Assembly: GCF_000212415.1 (NCBI RefSeq)
Contig: NC_015500.1
Coordinates: 372,001-436,000 of the forward strand
Direction: 5' to 3'
Source: Treponema brennaborense DSM 12168
Lineage (GTDB): Bacteria > Spirochaetota > Spirochaetia > Treponematales > Treponemataceae
Length of the DNA: 64,000 nucleotides
Shown here: one piece after another, positions 25,616-35,092 of the stretch
Position numbering within the stretch: position 1 is the stretch's first letter
How the letters are laid out: every line of letters starts with the position of its first letter
Made by a program: the position numbers and the translations under genes
Notes under the pieces: model-generated
Databases searched by the model: none
The model's input: the letters and a program-made list of their open reading frames with translations, nothing else
Told to the model about the DNA's origin: nothing

Positions 25616-27226
25616 TTAAAGTTCTTCAAAATTGAGTCCGGTATCGGATTGCAGTTGCCGGATGACCTCCGATTCGGAATTATCCGCATCCCGGTCAAAT
25701 TTGAAATGTCTGATCGTCGTCAGCAGCGTCGCCGCGTGGGATTCAAGCTGTTGCGCCATATCGGCGAGCGCGACGGATTCCGATGCGTTTTCTTCAACGA
25801 CGCTGTCCAGTTGTGAAATGGCGGCGTTTATCTGTTGAATACCTTTATCCTGCTCGCTGCACGCGCTGACGATTTCCTGTACGAGTTCCGCGGTGGATTC
25901 TATGTTCGGGACGACTTGTTCCATGAGTTCGCCTGATTTTTCGGCAACGGCGACGCTCTGCTGAGACAGTTCGCTGATTTCCTTGCTTGCGGTTTGGCTG
26001 CGTTCGGCGAGTTTTCGGACTTCGCTCGCAACTACGGCGAATCCTTTTCCCGCTTCTCCCGCACGCGCCGCTTCTATGGCTGCGTTCAGCGCCAGCAGAT
26101 TCGTCTGGCTCGCGATGCTTTCAATAATCGTGATTTTTGCCGCGATCTGCTGCATGGCGGAAACGGTCTGCTTGACGGCTTCACCGGATATGCGTCCGTC
26201 TTCCGCCGTTTTCTTTGCAATCTCGCCGGTTTTCTGAGCATTCATATCGGTCTGGCGTACGTTCGAGGCCATTTCATCCATCGTTGCCGAAAGTTCTTCT
26301 ATTGAGGCGGCCTGTTCCGACGCGCCGGTACTCAGCGTTTGACTGTTTTTGCTTATCTGCGTGCTGTTGCCGGCCACGTTGATTGCGCCGCTGTGTATCG
26401 CGCGGACAATGTCCGTGAGCGATTCGAGCAGGACGTTCAATGCTTTTCCCATGCCGGCGACGGCATCTTTGCCTTCGGTAACTTTCTGTCGGTCTTTGGC
26501 TGACAGCTCTTTCATGATAAGATTACCGGTCGACATAAGGGAAAGTCCCGTATGCACCGTGTTAACCGGCCGAATGATCGACTGTGAAAGCAGGTAGCCG
26601 ATTACAACGGAAAACGCGACGACGGCGGCCATCAATACGACGGTAAACAGGATTTTTTGTGAAACGAGCGCGGTCAGTTGCTGCTGGGCGGCAAGTATGT
26701 CGGCGTCGAGCGCCGTGCTTAATTCGGTGAGACTTTTATTGTATTGCGTCGCAATGGCGGACAATGCAGCGTATTCGCTGCCGAAAACGATGCGGCGATC
26801 GGCGTTTTTTTCTATTTTTTCGCACCACGTGTTTCCGGTTTCGATGTATGCGGAAAACGCTTGGCGTGCTGTATCGAGTAGCGTTCGCGACGCAGCGCTT
26901 ACTGAAATCGTTTCAAATTGGTCAAAATTCCGTTTCGCGTCGCTGGCCGCCGTATCCAATCGGTTCGTCATTTCGGAAACGTCTTCACCGTAGGTGACCG
27001 ACAGTACGATTTTCGGATATGCCTGACGAAGTTCCGCCGAATCTATCAGCAGCGCTTGTAGCAGACTGCTGAGCCGTATCGTCTGCGAATGCGCTTCCTG
27101 ATACTTTTTTTGGATCGACGTTGCCGTCGAGATGGAAATGATACCGAGTGCAAGCGCGAACGCGGATACAACGGTAAAACAAACGACGATGCGTGCCGTT
27201 ATTTTTAATTGGCGTAACATACTCAT
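25616..27226 (-). CDS. Methyl-accepting chemotaxis protein with a four-helix-bundle sensor
   Basis: Chemoreceptor of 536 residues. Membrane segments lie at about 11-32 and 190-212, separated by a helical periplasmic domain without Cache features (four-helix-bundle type). HAMP and a signalling domain follow, with the conserved tip ([23 protein letters not shown]) and methylation-helix patterns. The carboxy end has no CheR-tether pentapeptide that I recognise. The start has GGATAG upstream; an in-frame ATG two codons later is equally possible. Confidence 0.92.
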   Translation of the reverse strand: MSMLRQLKITARIVVCFTVVSAFALALGIISISTATSIQKKYQEAHSQTIRLSSLLQALLIDSAELRQAYPKIVLSVTYGEDVSEMTNRLDTAASDAKRNFDQFETISVSAASRTLLDTARQAFSAYIETGNTWCEKIEKNADRRIVFGSEYAALSAIATQYNKSLTELSTALDADILAAQQQLTALVSQKILFTVVLMAAVVAFSVVIGYLLSQSIIRPVNTVHTGLSLMSTGNLIMKELSAKDRQKVTEGKDAVAGMGKALNVLLESLTDIVRAIHSGAINVAGNSTQISKNSQTLSTGASEQAASIEELSATMDEMASNVRQTDMNAQKTGEIAKKTAEDGRISGEAVKQTVSAMQQIAAKITIIESIASQTNLLALNAAIEAARAGEAGKGFAVVASEVRKLAERSQTASKEISELSQQSVAVAEKSGELMEQVVPNIESTAELVQEIVSACSEQDKGIQQINAAISQLDSVVEENASESVALADMAQQLESHAATLLTTIRHFKFDRDADNSESEVIRQLQSDTGLNFEEL

Positions 27227-27291
27227 GTTTTTTCTATCCTTATCACAGAAAGAAAAGCTCTCCCTGAACGTATTTTTTTTACATTGCCCTT

Positions 27292-27320
27292 ATTATATAA
27301 AATTATATCCGTTGTGTAAA
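27292..27320 (-). promoter_or_regulatory. Promoter of the four-helix-bundle MCP gene
   Basis: On the minus strand TTTACA (27315-27320), a 17-bp spacer and TATAAT (27292-27297). This is a sigma70-type promoter, not the sigma28 pattern that drives many chemotaxis genes. Confidence 0.65.
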
Positions 27321-27562
27321 TGAAAAGCTGCGTATTATTTCGGGAATCATGTGCAGATTTTATTTTTCATACATAAAGTGGCGTGTGAAAACTGGTCATA
27401 AATGTGAAACATATATCAAAATCATTTATTGCTTGCAGAAAAGCGGAAATTCGGCCAAAATCCCTACGAATACAAAATGAATTTTCAAAAAACTCGGCGC
27501 GGCTTGCAGATATAACGTATCCGTATCCGCCGCTTCCGTCGTTCCGCGTTATCCTGCTGGTT
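27321..27562. other. Intergenic stretch with no convincing gene
   Basis: An AT-rich gap between the MCP promoter and the end of mscS. One open frame on the plus strand begins here but continues antisense into mscS and has no ribosome site, so I do not accept it. I see no terminator hairpin for mscS. Confidence 0.5.
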
Positions 27563-28357
27563 TTATTGACTCACGTGCACGTCCATCTGCGGAAACGGGA
27601 TTTCAAGTCCGTTTTCGTCGAACGTTTCCTTGACGGCGATATACGTCTGGTTTTTTACAGCGATAAAGTTTTCGTTTTTAAGCCACACGCCCAAAACGAT
27701 ATCGATTCCCGAATTGCCGAATCCGTCGTAGTATATGATCGGTGCAGGATCCGTGAGCACGAGCGGGCATTTTGCCGGGACGCTCGCGAGCACGTCGTAT
27801 ACGCGCTGCAAGTTTTCCTTGTATGAAACCGAAACGCGCACGTTCAGTCTCCTCGTCGGATAGAACGACGTGTTTTGCAGATTCGTTTTCAGAATGGTTT
27901 CGTTCGGAATGCGTACCATTTGGTTGTCAGGCGTTTTGATTTTGACGGAGAGCATGTCGATCGAGTCGACCGTTCCCGACACGCTGTCGACGGTGATGTA
28001 ATCTCCGATTTTAAGCGAATGTTCGGTCAGTATGAAAAAACCGCTGATGATGTTGCTGAAAGACGTCTGCGCCGCAAAACCGATGGCAATGCCGGCGATT
28101 CCCGCCGCACCGAACAGGGCGGTAAATTTTATATCGAAGATGCCGAGTACGTATACGACGACGAGTACGTAAAACGTATATTTAACGACTTTGGACAAAA
28201 CGGAAACGGTGCGCGGTTTGAGTTTTTTTGAGGAAACTTTTTTGATAAACTTCTGTGTGATTACGTATACGAGAAAAAAAATACCGACGCCGACGGCGGT
28301 TGTCAGCAGTTTGTTGAGTATGTCCGGCGTAAAAAATTCCCGCAGTATGTCCAGCAT
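27563..28357 (-). CDS. mscS: Small-conductance mechanosensitive channel, MscS family
   Basis: Releases solutes when membrane tension rises after hypo-osmotic shock. It has three N-terminal membrane segments, the glycine/alanine-rich pore helix (GAAGIAGIAIGFAAQTSFSN) and the beta domain (ITVDSVSGTVDSIDMLSVKI), as in MscS. The length of 264 residues is close to E. coli MscS. I moved the start from the longest frame to ATG 28357 because AGGAGG lies just upstream and the membrane domain begins there. It starts one base after nth stops, so the two are coupled. Confidence 0.9.
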   Translation of the reverse strand: MLDILREFFTPDILNKLLTTAVGVGIFFLVYVITQKFIKKVSSKKLKPRTVSVLSKVVKYTFYVLVVVYVLGIFDIKFTALFGAAGIAGIAIGFAAQTSFSNIISGFFILTEHSLKIGDYITVDSVSGTVDSIDMLSVKIKTPDNQMVRIPNETILKTNLQNTSFYPTRRLNVRVSVSYKENLQRVYDVLASVPAKCPLVLTDPAPIIYYDGFGNSGIDIVLGVWLKNENFIAVKNQTYIAVKETFDENGLEIPFPQMDVHVSQ

Positions 28358-28358
28358 G

Positions 28359-29066
28359 TCATTCCTCCTGCGCAACGTTATTGCGCATACAGATATCACC
28401 GACCGGACATTCGGCACACTGCGGATTTCGGGCGGTGCAAACGTATCTGCCGTGCAGAATGAGCCAATGATGCGCGTGCTGCATATATCGTGCGGGAATC
28501 CGCGCGACTAAATCTTTTTCTACGGCTTCGGGCGTCGTTCCGTCCGACAAGCCGAGTCTCGGACTTATTCTGAGCAGATGCGTGTCAACCGGCATCGTCG
28601 GTTCACCGTAAACGACGTTCAGAATGACGTTCGCCGTTTTACGTCCGACGCCGGGCAGTTTTTGCAGTTCTTCTCTGGTACGGGGAATGCCGCCGCCGTA
28701 CTCCGCCGCCAATATGCGGCTCAGTTCCATGATATGTTTTGCTTTGGAACGGTATAAACCGATCGATTTTATGTAGGAAATGAGCGTTTCTTCCCCGAGG
28801 TCGAGCATTTTTTGCGGTGTGTCGGCTGCCGCATACAGCGCGGCGGTCGCCTTGTTGACGCTTTTGTCCGTTGCCTGGGCCGAAAGCACTACGGAAACGA
28901 GCAGCGTGTACGGATTCGGCGCGGCGAGTTCCGTTTTCGGTTCAGGATTCGCCGCCTTAAAACGCTCGAAGAGTTCCTCAATGCGTTCCGGCGGAAGCAG
29001 CCTGAAAGGTTTCTCCGAATGTGTCCGTGCGTGTGCGGATTTGTCCGCTGCGTGTGAACCGTTCAT
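28359..29066 (-). CDS. nth: Endonuclease III (base-excision repair glycosylase/AP lyase)
   Basis: Removes oxidised pyrimidines and nicks the abasic site. It shows the helix-hairpin-helix LPGVGRKTANVIL with the catalytic lysine, the catalytic aspartate in VDTHLLR, and the C-terminal [4Fe-4S] loop C-x6-C-x2-C-x5-C (CTARNPQCAECPVGDIC). An N-terminal extension of about 22 polar residues precedes the usual start, so an inner start is possible. It lies between metK and mscS on the same strand with short gaps. Confidence 0.93.
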   Translation of the reverse strand: MNGSHAADKSAHARTHSEKPFRLLPPERIEELFERFKAANPEPKTELAAPNPYTLLVSVVLSAQATDKSVNKATAALYAAADTPQKMLDLGEETLISYIKSIGLYRSKAKHIMELSRILAAEYGGGIPRTREELQKLPGVGRKTANVILNVVYGEPTMPVDTHLLRISPRLGLSDGTTPEAVEKDLVARIPARYMQHAHHWLILHGRYVCTARNPQCAECPVGDICMRNNVAQEE

Positions 29067-29080
29067 TCGCTTCTGCTCCG

Positions 29081-30253
29081 TTACGATCGTACCGTTTTTT
29101 TGAGCTGGTCGGCTTTATCGGTTTTTTCCCAGCTGAACTCGCTGCGGCCGAAGTGTCCGTACGCCGCCGTTTCGCGATATATCGGTCTTTTCAAATCGAG
29201 CGTTTTAACGATGCCGGCCGGCGTACAGTCGAAAACGTCGGGAATCGCGGCGGCAATCATCTGATCGGGAACGGCGCCCGTTCCGAACGTATCGACCATA
29301 ACGGAGACCGGATAGGGAACGCCGATCGCGTATGCGAGCTGAATTTCACAACGTTCGGCAAGCCCCGCCGCAACGATATTTTTTGCAACGTAGCGCGCCA
29401 TATACGCCGCCGACCGGTCTACTTTTGACGGATCTTTTCCGGAAAAACAGCCGCCGCCGTGCCGTCCCATACCGCCGTACGTGTCGACGATAATTTTACG
29501 GCCGGTGAGTCCGGTGTCGCCGAACGGTCCGCCGATAACGAAACGTCCGGTCGGATTGATGAAAAATTTCGTTTTCGCATCGATCAGCCCCGTCGGTTCA
29601 AGAACCGGTTTGATGATTTCTTCTATAAGACTTTCTTTTATGGTTTCATACGCGATTTCCGGATCGTGCTGGTGCGAAATGACGACCGTATCGATGCGGA
29701 CGGGTTTGTGTCCGTCGTACTCGATCGTAACTTGACTTTTTGCGTCGGGGCGGAGCCACGGCAGCACGCCGCCTTTGCGCAATGCCGTCGCTTTGCGCAG
29801 CAGCGAGTGCGCGTACGTAATGGGTGCGGGCATCAGTTCCGGCGTTTCCGTGCAGGCGAATCCGAACATCATCCCTTGATCGCCGGCTCCCTGTAATCCC
29901 TTGAATTCCGCAAGTCCGTTTCCGGCGACGCCCTGATTGATATCGGGCGACTGGGCGTGAATCATGTTGAGAACGGCCATAGAATTGCAGTCGAGTCCGT
30001 AAGCGGAATCGGTGTATCCGATTTCAGCCGCAATTTTGCGGGCAACTTCCTGTACGTCGACGAACGTTCGGGTCGTGATTTCACCGCCGATAAGCACCAG
30101 CGCGGTGGAAGCGAACGTTTCGCAAGCCACGTGGCTGTCCGGATCGTCCTGCAGGCAGGCGTCGAGCACTGCGTCCGAAATCTGATCGCATAATTTATCG
30201 GGGTGTCCTTCCCCGACGGATTCAGAAGTAAAAAAGTATGAGTTCCGAGTCAT
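29081..30253 (-). CDS. metK: S-adenosylmethionine synthetase
   Basis: Makes SAM from methionine and ATP. Signature segments are intact: the N-terminal [30 protein letters not shown] (the ATP-site hexapeptide region) and [18 protein letters not shown], where the usual GGAFSGKD has Cys for Ala. The 390-residue length is normal. GAGGGG lies before the ATG. No SAM-type riboswitch could be recognised in the 200-bp leader, which has a GC-rich imperfect hairpin region at about 30285-30345. Confidence 0.95.
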   Translation of the reverse strand: MTRNSYFFTSESVGEGHPDKLCDQISDAVLDACLQDDPDSHVACETFASTALVLIGGEITTRTFVDVQEVARKIAAEIGYTDSAYGLDCNSMAVLNMIHAQSPDINQGVAGNGLAEFKGLQGAGDQGMMFGFACTETPELMPAPITYAHSLLRKATALRKGGVLPWLRPDAKSQVTIEYDGHKPVRIDTVVISHQHDPEIAYETIKESLIEEIIKPVLEPTGLIDAKTKFFINPTGRFVIGGPFGDTGLTGRKIIVDTYGGMGRHGGGCFSGKDPSKVDRSAAYMARYVAKNIVAAGLAERCEIQLAYAIGVPYPVSVMVDTFGTGAVPDQMIAAAIPDVFDCTPAGIVKTLDLKRPIYRETAAYGHFGRSEFSWEKTDKADQLKKTVRS

Positions 30254-30465
30254 AAAATCCCCTCTAAAATTGTCGTGTTGCGGGAACTGCCGCGTTAAAA
30301 TGCGGCTGATGCGGGCTGCCTGCCCGTTACGGCAGCTGCGCCGTATCCCGATGTTCTTTTAAATAATAATTTTCCGGTATTCCAGAAAAATACTATACCA
30401 CATATTTAAAATATAGTATACTGAATTCAAAACCGTGATTGATATCCGTATTGAGGAGGCGTAAT

Positions 30466-30774
30466 ATGGCTTTGTATAAAACGTATATGAAGACTCAGAA
30501 AATTTGCAAGGTTAAATTCGAACTTTCGGCTGAAGCTGCCGCCGGTGCGGAACGCGTTTGGCTCGCAGGTGATTTCAATAGCTGGAGCAGTGTGGATACT
30601 CCCATGAAAAAGCAGAAAGACGGCAGTTTTTCCGTAACCGTTCCGCTGGAAACGGGCTGCGAATATCAGTTCCGCTATCTGCTCGACGGTAAACGGTGGG
30701 AAAACGACTGGGCGGCGGATAAATACGTACCGGCACCCTTTTCAAATACGGACAACAGCGTCGTTATCGTCTGA
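30466..30774 (+). CDS. Isoamylase early-set (CBM48/AMPK glycogen-binding-like) domain protein
   Basis: A 102-residue single-domain protein. The E-set carbohydrate-binding pattern is clear: VWLAGDFNSWSS, then PMKKQKDGSFSVTVPL and the YQFRYLLDGKRWENDWAADKYVP strand pair. Such domains bind glycogen or help sense it, and here there is no attached enzyme. ATG 30466 follows GAGGAGG; the longer frame start lacks a site. The gene is divergent from metK, and their promoters overlap around 30393-30422. The partner enzyme is unknown. Confidence 0.85.
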   Translation: MALYKTYMKTQKICKVKFELSAEAAAGAERVWLAGDFNSWSSVDTPMKKQKDGSFSVTVPLETGCEYQFRYLLDGKRWENDWAADKYVPAPFSNTDNSVVIV

Positions 30775-30785
30775 TCCGCGCCGGC

Positions 30786-30834
30786 TGGAACGTCTGGAAA
30801 GCACGCCGCTTTTCCGCCGTTCCGTGGCGTTCCA
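30786..30834. terminator. Hairpin between convergent genes
   Basis: TGGAACG (30786-30792) pairs with CGTTCCA (30828-30834), with an inner GGAAAGC/GCTTTTCC stem. There is no U-tract. It may mark 3' ends of the E-set gene and the pyrKD transcript. Confidence 0.35.
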
Positions 30835-30850
30835 TGCGCTTAAAACGGCG

Positions 30851-32617
30851 TCATTCCGTTTGAGCCGCGCCGCGCAGTTCGTCCAGCGAACGGTATCCTT
30901 TGCGGCGCATAAAATTTCCGATTCCTTCAATTATATGCTTCATACACAGCGGATCTGCAAAAGTCGCCGTTCCCACTTGAACGGCACTTGCGCCCGCCAT
31001 GATGAATTCCACCGCATCCTGCCACGTTGCGATTCCTCCCAAACCTATTACCGGAATACGTTCCCGCTGCGGAAGGCGGTTCATTGACTGAACCAGATCG
31101 TATACAAGGCGGAGCGCGAGCGGTTTTACCGCGGGACCTGAAAGTCCAGCCCTGACGTTCGCGAAGACCGGGCGGGCCTTTTCTATGTCGATGGCAATCG
31201 CCTGTACCGTATTGATCAGGCTGATTGCGTCTGCACCCGCCGTGCGCACGGCGTGCGCTACGGCGACGACGTCGGGCGCGTTGGGTGACAATTTGACGAT
31301 AAGCGGTGTGCGCGGCGCAGCTTTGCGCACGGCGGCGGTTACGTCCGCCGCACTGCACGGGTCGAGACCGAACGCCATGCCGCCGGCTTTTACGTTCGGA
31401 CACGAAATGTTGAGTTCGATCATCGGTACGTCCGTGCCGGCAAGCAGCTGCGCGCCTTTGACGTAAGTTTCGATCGACGAACCGGATAAATTGGCGATTG
31501 CGACGGGTTTGAGGGCCAGCATTTGCGGCAGTTCGTGCGCGATAAAATGCGGAATGCCGGGATTTTCAAGGCCGATCGAGTTGATGACGCCCGCCGGCGT
31601 CTCGTGCAGCCTGACGCCGGAATTGCCGGGACGGCCTTCAAGCGTCAATCCTTTTGAACAGATGCCGCCGAGCGACTGCACGTCCGCAAGTTCTCCGTAT
31701 TCGCCGCCGTATCCGAACGTGCCGGAGGCGGCGATGACCGGATTCGCAAAACGGACTCCCGCGATCGTTACCGACAGATCCGGTTCCGCGCCGTCGGTGC
31801 AGCTGCCGCGCCGCGTTGCTTCCTGCGGCAGCGGAAACCGTACGATGCTTCCCGGAAAGACCGGGCCGTCTGCGCAGCAGCGTTTGTTGCCTTCGGTCGT
31901 CGCGATCGTGCAGCCCAAACACGCACCCATTCCGCACGCCATGCGGGCTTCCATACTCAAATAACACGGAACGTCCGCTTCGGCGCAGATATCGCGGACG
32001 TAAGCGAGCATCGGTTCCGGCCCGCAGGCGTACACGGCGCCGTAGTTTTTTTCCCGCAGGGTCCGCACCGTTAAAACGGCCGGAAGCATTCCTTTAACGC
32101 CGCGGGAACCGTCGTCGGTGGTTACGGTGAGCGTGCGCGCGCTGATTCTTTCAAGTCCGTACGAACCGGTTTTGAAACAGGCGTAAAAGTCGTACGTTTC
32201 CTTTTCGAGCGATTCGGCAAATCCGGCTACCGGCGCGACGCCGATTCCGCCGCCGACGATACATACGGGACCGCGTTCCGGCTGCGGAAACGAATTGCCG
32301 ACGGGGCCGATGAGCGTAACCGCGCCGCCCGCTTCAAGCGTGCATAATTCGCCGGTACCGGTTCCTTTTTTCAAAATCAGGAATTCAACGGCGGCGGTGT
32401 CCGGAGTAACGGTTTCCGCGTGATAGACGCTGATAGGACGGCACAGCAGCGTGCCGGACGGTTCGGCTTTAAGCATGAAAAACTGCCCGGGGCGTATCGG
32501 TGAAACGCCGTCGGGAACCGAATACGACACGGTCAGTTTACGGACGCCGCTTGCGACGTTTGACGCCGCGGTTACCGCCGCGTGCGTGTATACGGGATGC
32601 GATTCTGAACAGGCCAT
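30851..32617 (-). CDS. Dihydroorotate dehydrogenase, PyrK-PyrD fusion (class 1B)
   Basis: Oxidises dihydroorotate to orotate with NAD+ in pyrimidine synthesis. Residues 1-270 are the PyrK electron-transfer part: an FAD-binding domain (CRPISVY), an NAD domain (VCIVGGGIGVAP) and a [2Fe-2S] site (C228, C233, C236, C247 or C248). Residues 279-585 are PyrD class 1, with the catalytic base C406 in ELNISCPNVK. These are normally two genes (pyrK, pyrD); here they are one frame with no stop. pyrF ends 11 bp upstream, so the two form a pyrimidine operon. Confidence 0.93.
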   Translation of the reverse strand: MACSESHPVYTHAAVTAASNVASGVRKLTVSYSVPDGVSPIRPGQFFMLKAEPSGTLLCRPISVYHAETVTPDTAAVEFLILKKGTGTGELCTLEAGGAVTLIGPVGNSFPQPERGPVCIVGGGIGVAPVAGFAESLEKETYDFYACFKTGSYGLERISARTLTVTTDDGSRGVKGMLPAVLTVRTLREKNYGAVYACGPEPMLAYVRDICAEADVPCYLSMEARMACGMGACLGCTIATTEGNKRCCADGPVFPGSIVRFPLPQEATRRGSCTDGAEPDLSVTIAGVRFANPVIAASGTFGYGGEYGELADVQSLGGICSKGLTLEGRPGNSGVRLHETPAGVINSIGLENPGIPHFIAHELPQMLALKPVAIANLSGSSIETYVKGAQLLAGTDVPMIELNISCPNVKAGGMAFGLDPCSAADVTAAVRKAAPRTPLIVKLSPNAPDVVAVAHAVRTAGADAISLINTVQAIAIDIEKARPVFANVRAGLSGPAVKPLALRLVYDLVQSMNRLPQRERIPVIGLGGIATWQDAVEFIMAGASAVQVGTATFADPLCMKHIIEGIGNFMRRKGYRSLDELRGAAQTE

Positions 32618-32627
32618 CGTGCTTCCT

Positions 32628-33590
32628 TTAACCGCGCAGCAGTTTCTGCGCGTTGCACAGATCCGTTTTTGCCGCCGCCGCCGCTTCCGCCGCCGCGTCG
32701 GCTATATCGTTGAGCGTGAGCGTACCGGCGTCGCGTTTCGCTGCGAGCGCTTCGGATTTTTTCCACGCGGTAAGAATGCCGCGCGACGAGTTGACCGTTC
32801 CGCCGGCTTTGTTGAGCAGCGTCGCCGCTGCCCGCGCCGCGCCGCCTTGCGCGCCGTAGCCGGGAATCAGAAAGTATACGTCGGGATACGCATCGCGCAG
32901 AGATCGCGCGTCGGATTCTTCCGTGCAGCCGACAACGGCGCCCACCGGCGAACAGCGTGCGTCCGGGTATACCTCGGAAAAAGCGCGTCCGATAGACGCT
33001 AATTCCGCGCCGACCCGGTCGAGCACCGTGCTGCCGGCGGGGATGCCGTGTGCCGCAGCAAGCGGCAGTTTTTCTATATCGGTCATACCGGGATTCGACG
33101 TGCGCAGCAGGACGAAAATTCCTTTGGCGCCGTTTTCCGGACGGGCAAAATCCGTAAAGGAAACGAGCGTGTCAAATCCCATGTACGGATTCACCGTGAT
33201 GATATCGGCTTCAAAATCGCCGGAAAAATGCGCGCGGGCGTAGGCGCGCGCGGTGTCGGCTATGTCGCCCCGTTTTACGTCGGCGATAACCGGCATTCCC
33301 GCGCGGCGGACGGCTTTAAGCGTTTCCGCGTACGACGCGAGGCCGGCGAGCCCCATCGCCTCGTAATAGGCGATCTGTACTTTACAGCACGCAGCCAGTC
33401 CTCCCGACGCGCTGCCTTCGGCGATCCGGGAAACGATGGCTTTATTGTACGCGAGCACTGCCTGCGCGGGCGAATCGAACGCGGTGAGCACCGAATTCGG
33501 CAGATAAGACGGATCCGTGTCCAGTCCCACACACAGCGGTCCGTTCCGTAAGCCTGCTTCCTGCAGGCGCGACATAGCGTGATTGTTCAT
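32628..33590 (-). CDS. pyrF: Orotidine 5'-phosphate decarboxylase (type 2)
   Basis: Last step of UMP synthesis, converting OMP to UMP. The motif VIADVKRGDIADTA carries the catalytic Asp/Lys pair, GLDTDPSYLP marks the N-terminal phosphate region, and GYGAQGG the C-terminal phosphate loop. The length of 320 residues fits the longer type 2 PyrF. The open frame continues far upstream, but homology begins at MNNHAMSRLQEAG, so I chose ATG 33590. A -10 box ends six bases before this ATG, so the message is probably leaderless. Confidence 0.92.
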   Translation of the reverse strand: MNNHAMSRLQEAGLRNGPLCVGLDTDPSYLPNSVLTAFDSPAQAVLAYNKAIVSRIAEGSASGGLAACCKVQIAYYEAMGLAGLASYAETLKAVRRAGMPVIADVKRGDIADTARAYARAHFSGDFEADIITVNPYMGFDTLVSFTDFARPENGAKGIFVLLRTSNPGMTDIEKLPLAAAHGIPAGSTVLDRVGAELASIGRAFSEVYPDARCSPVGAVVGCTEESDARSLRDAYPDVYFLIPGYGAQGGAARAAATLLNKAGGTVNSSRGILTAWKKSEALAAKRDAGTLTLNDIADAAAEAAAAAKTDLCNAQKLLRG

Positions 33591-33596
33591 GCGGTC

Positions 33597-33624
33597 AGTA
33601 TAGCGGATTTTCCGCGCCGTGCAA
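33597..33624 (-). promoter_or_regulatory. Promoter of the pyrF-pyrKD operon, placed for a leaderless mRNA
   Basis: On the minus strand TTGCAC (33619-33624), 16-bp spacer, TATACT (33597-33602). Seven bases further lies the A of the pyrF ATG. No ribosome site is available. Confidence 0.65.
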
Positions 33625-33629
33625 AGAGC

Positions 33630-33717
33630 GCGCCCCGAACCGTTCCGCGGTACGCTTTGTACGATGCCGCAGTGCGCCCCAAACCGTTCCGCGGTGTGCT
33701 TGGTACGATGCCGCGGT
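33630..33717 (+). repeat. Direct 44-bp tandem repeat
   Basis: Units 33630-33673 and 33674-33717 agree at about 39 of 44 positions and touch each other. A further CCGCGGTGGTTCCGCGG palindrome-like stretch follows at about 33711-33727. Confidence 0.8.
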
Positions 33718-33834
33718 GGTTCCGCGGAGTGCCTCCCGCAAAAAAATAAAACCGATTTCGTTTCCGTCCGTTTTTTCCCGAAGTATGTGTTATAATAATA
33801 AGACAGAATAAAATGTTGTAAAGGAGTGTGTTTT

Positions 33835-35091
33835 ATGGTTGGTACCCAGTTGTACGGATTCAGCAAGATCGGAGCGATGCTCGACATGCTGAAAACGCCG
33901 TCGATGAAAAAACTTTCACTGCGGGAATTACTTGCGATGAACTACGTTGCAAACGCAAGCAAGCTGACCCGCGTCGGTGACCGGGTGTATATGAATACGT
34001 TCACGCCGTATTTTCCGTCTCCGGCTTTCGATCGATACGTCGATGGAGTCATGAAAACGGCTCACGGTGTTCCGACGCCGATCATGATGAATTTTGCGGT
34101 TACCGCCGACTGTATCTGTAATTGCTGGCATTGTTCGTTTGCAGACCGTATCAAAAAGAATAAACTTTCAATGGAAGAATTAAAAGACGCTATCCGTCAA
34201 ATGCAGGATTTGGGTACCAGCATGATAGGTTTTACCGGCGGAGAGCCGCTGCTGCGCAAAGATATGCCTGAAATACTGTCTTTAGTGGGCGATAAATCCA
34301 TGTCGCTGATGTTTTCCACTGGATTCGGTCTGACGAGGGAACGGGTGCGTGAATTGAAATCCGCCGGACTGGGAATTCCCGTTGTCAGTTTGGATCATTA
34401 TAATCCCGAAATTCACGATAAACGCCGCGGTAAAGAAGGTATGCACGCAACTGCAATCCGTGCGATAGAAATGTATCAGGCTGAAGGTATGTACGTAGCG
34501 GTTTCGTTCGTGCCCGACCGCAGTCTGATTGCCGACCGTGAAGAACTGTATAAAACGTTGGAATTTTTCAAATCGCTCGGCGTAAACGATATGCGCCTGA
34601 CGTCTCCCATTTTGAGCGGACATTTGAACGATCATCCGGAAGAAAAACTTTCGGCCGACAACGTGAAAACGGTTCAGGAAGTTCAGAAATTCCTGATAAA
34701 ACATGAAGGCTATCCGGCGTGTTTTGCGTACGACGTGTTTGAAAGCAGTGAATTTTACGGCTGCGGCGCGGGTTTCCATTTCGTATTCATCGATTCGTCC
34801 GGAAACGTGTGCCCGTGCGATTTTTGTTCGATTTCACTCGGCAACATCCGCGAGCGGCCTATCCGCGATATTTGGCAGGATTTTTCGCGGACGTTCCGCG
34901 CGCCCGGCTGCAAATGCTACGCGAACGTTATCAGCAACGCGATCACTGCACGCAACGTAACGGTACGGCCGCTTTCCGTTGCGGATTCCAAATCCGTTAT
35001 CGCCGAATGCCCGCCGTTCAATACGCAAACGGTTCCCAAATTTTACGCGAAAATGGGATTCCCGAAAGACAAACTGACGGAACGTCCGTAA
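33835..35091 (+). CDS. Radical SAM protein with SPASM-like C-terminal region
   Basis: The radical SAM cluster motif C-x3-C-x2-C is present in CICNCWHC near residues 91-98, and the GGEPLL motif for SAM binding near 131-136. The C-terminal part has further cysteines (GCGAG, CPCDFC, GCKCY) like the SPASM/twitch region that binds extra clusters, and it resembles peptide- or cofactor-maturing enzymes. ATG 33835 follows AAGGAG by nine bases. The substrate is unknown and no small precursor-peptide gene was found beside it. A lipase gene starts one base after its stop region, so the two are coupled. Confidence 0.83.
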   Translation: MVGTQLYGFSKIGAMLDMLKTPSMKKLSLRELLAMNYVANASKLTRVGDRVYMNTFTPYFPSPAFDRYVDGVMKTAHGVPTPIMMNFAVTADCICNCWHCSFADRIKKNKLSMEELKDAIRQMQDLGTSMIGFTGGEPLLRKDMPEILSLVGDKSMSLMFSTGFGLTRERVRELKSAGLGIPVVSLDHYNPEIHDKRRGKEGMHATAIRAIEMYQAEGMYVAVSFVPDRSLIADREELYKTLEFFKSLGVNDMRLTSPILSGHLNDHPEEKLSADNVKTVQEVQKFLIKHEGYPACFAYDVFESSEFYGCGAGFHFVFIDSSGNVCPCDFCSISLGNIRERPIRDIWQDFSRTFRAPGCKCYANVISNAITARNVTVRPLSVADSKSVIAECPPFNTQTVPKFYAKMGFPKDKLTERP

Positions 35092-35092
35092 C

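Noticed and set aside
30254-30465. SAM riboswitch before metK
   Set aside because: The leader has a GC-rich imperfect hairpin but none of the SAM-I kink-turn or SAM-II/IV signatures I could match.
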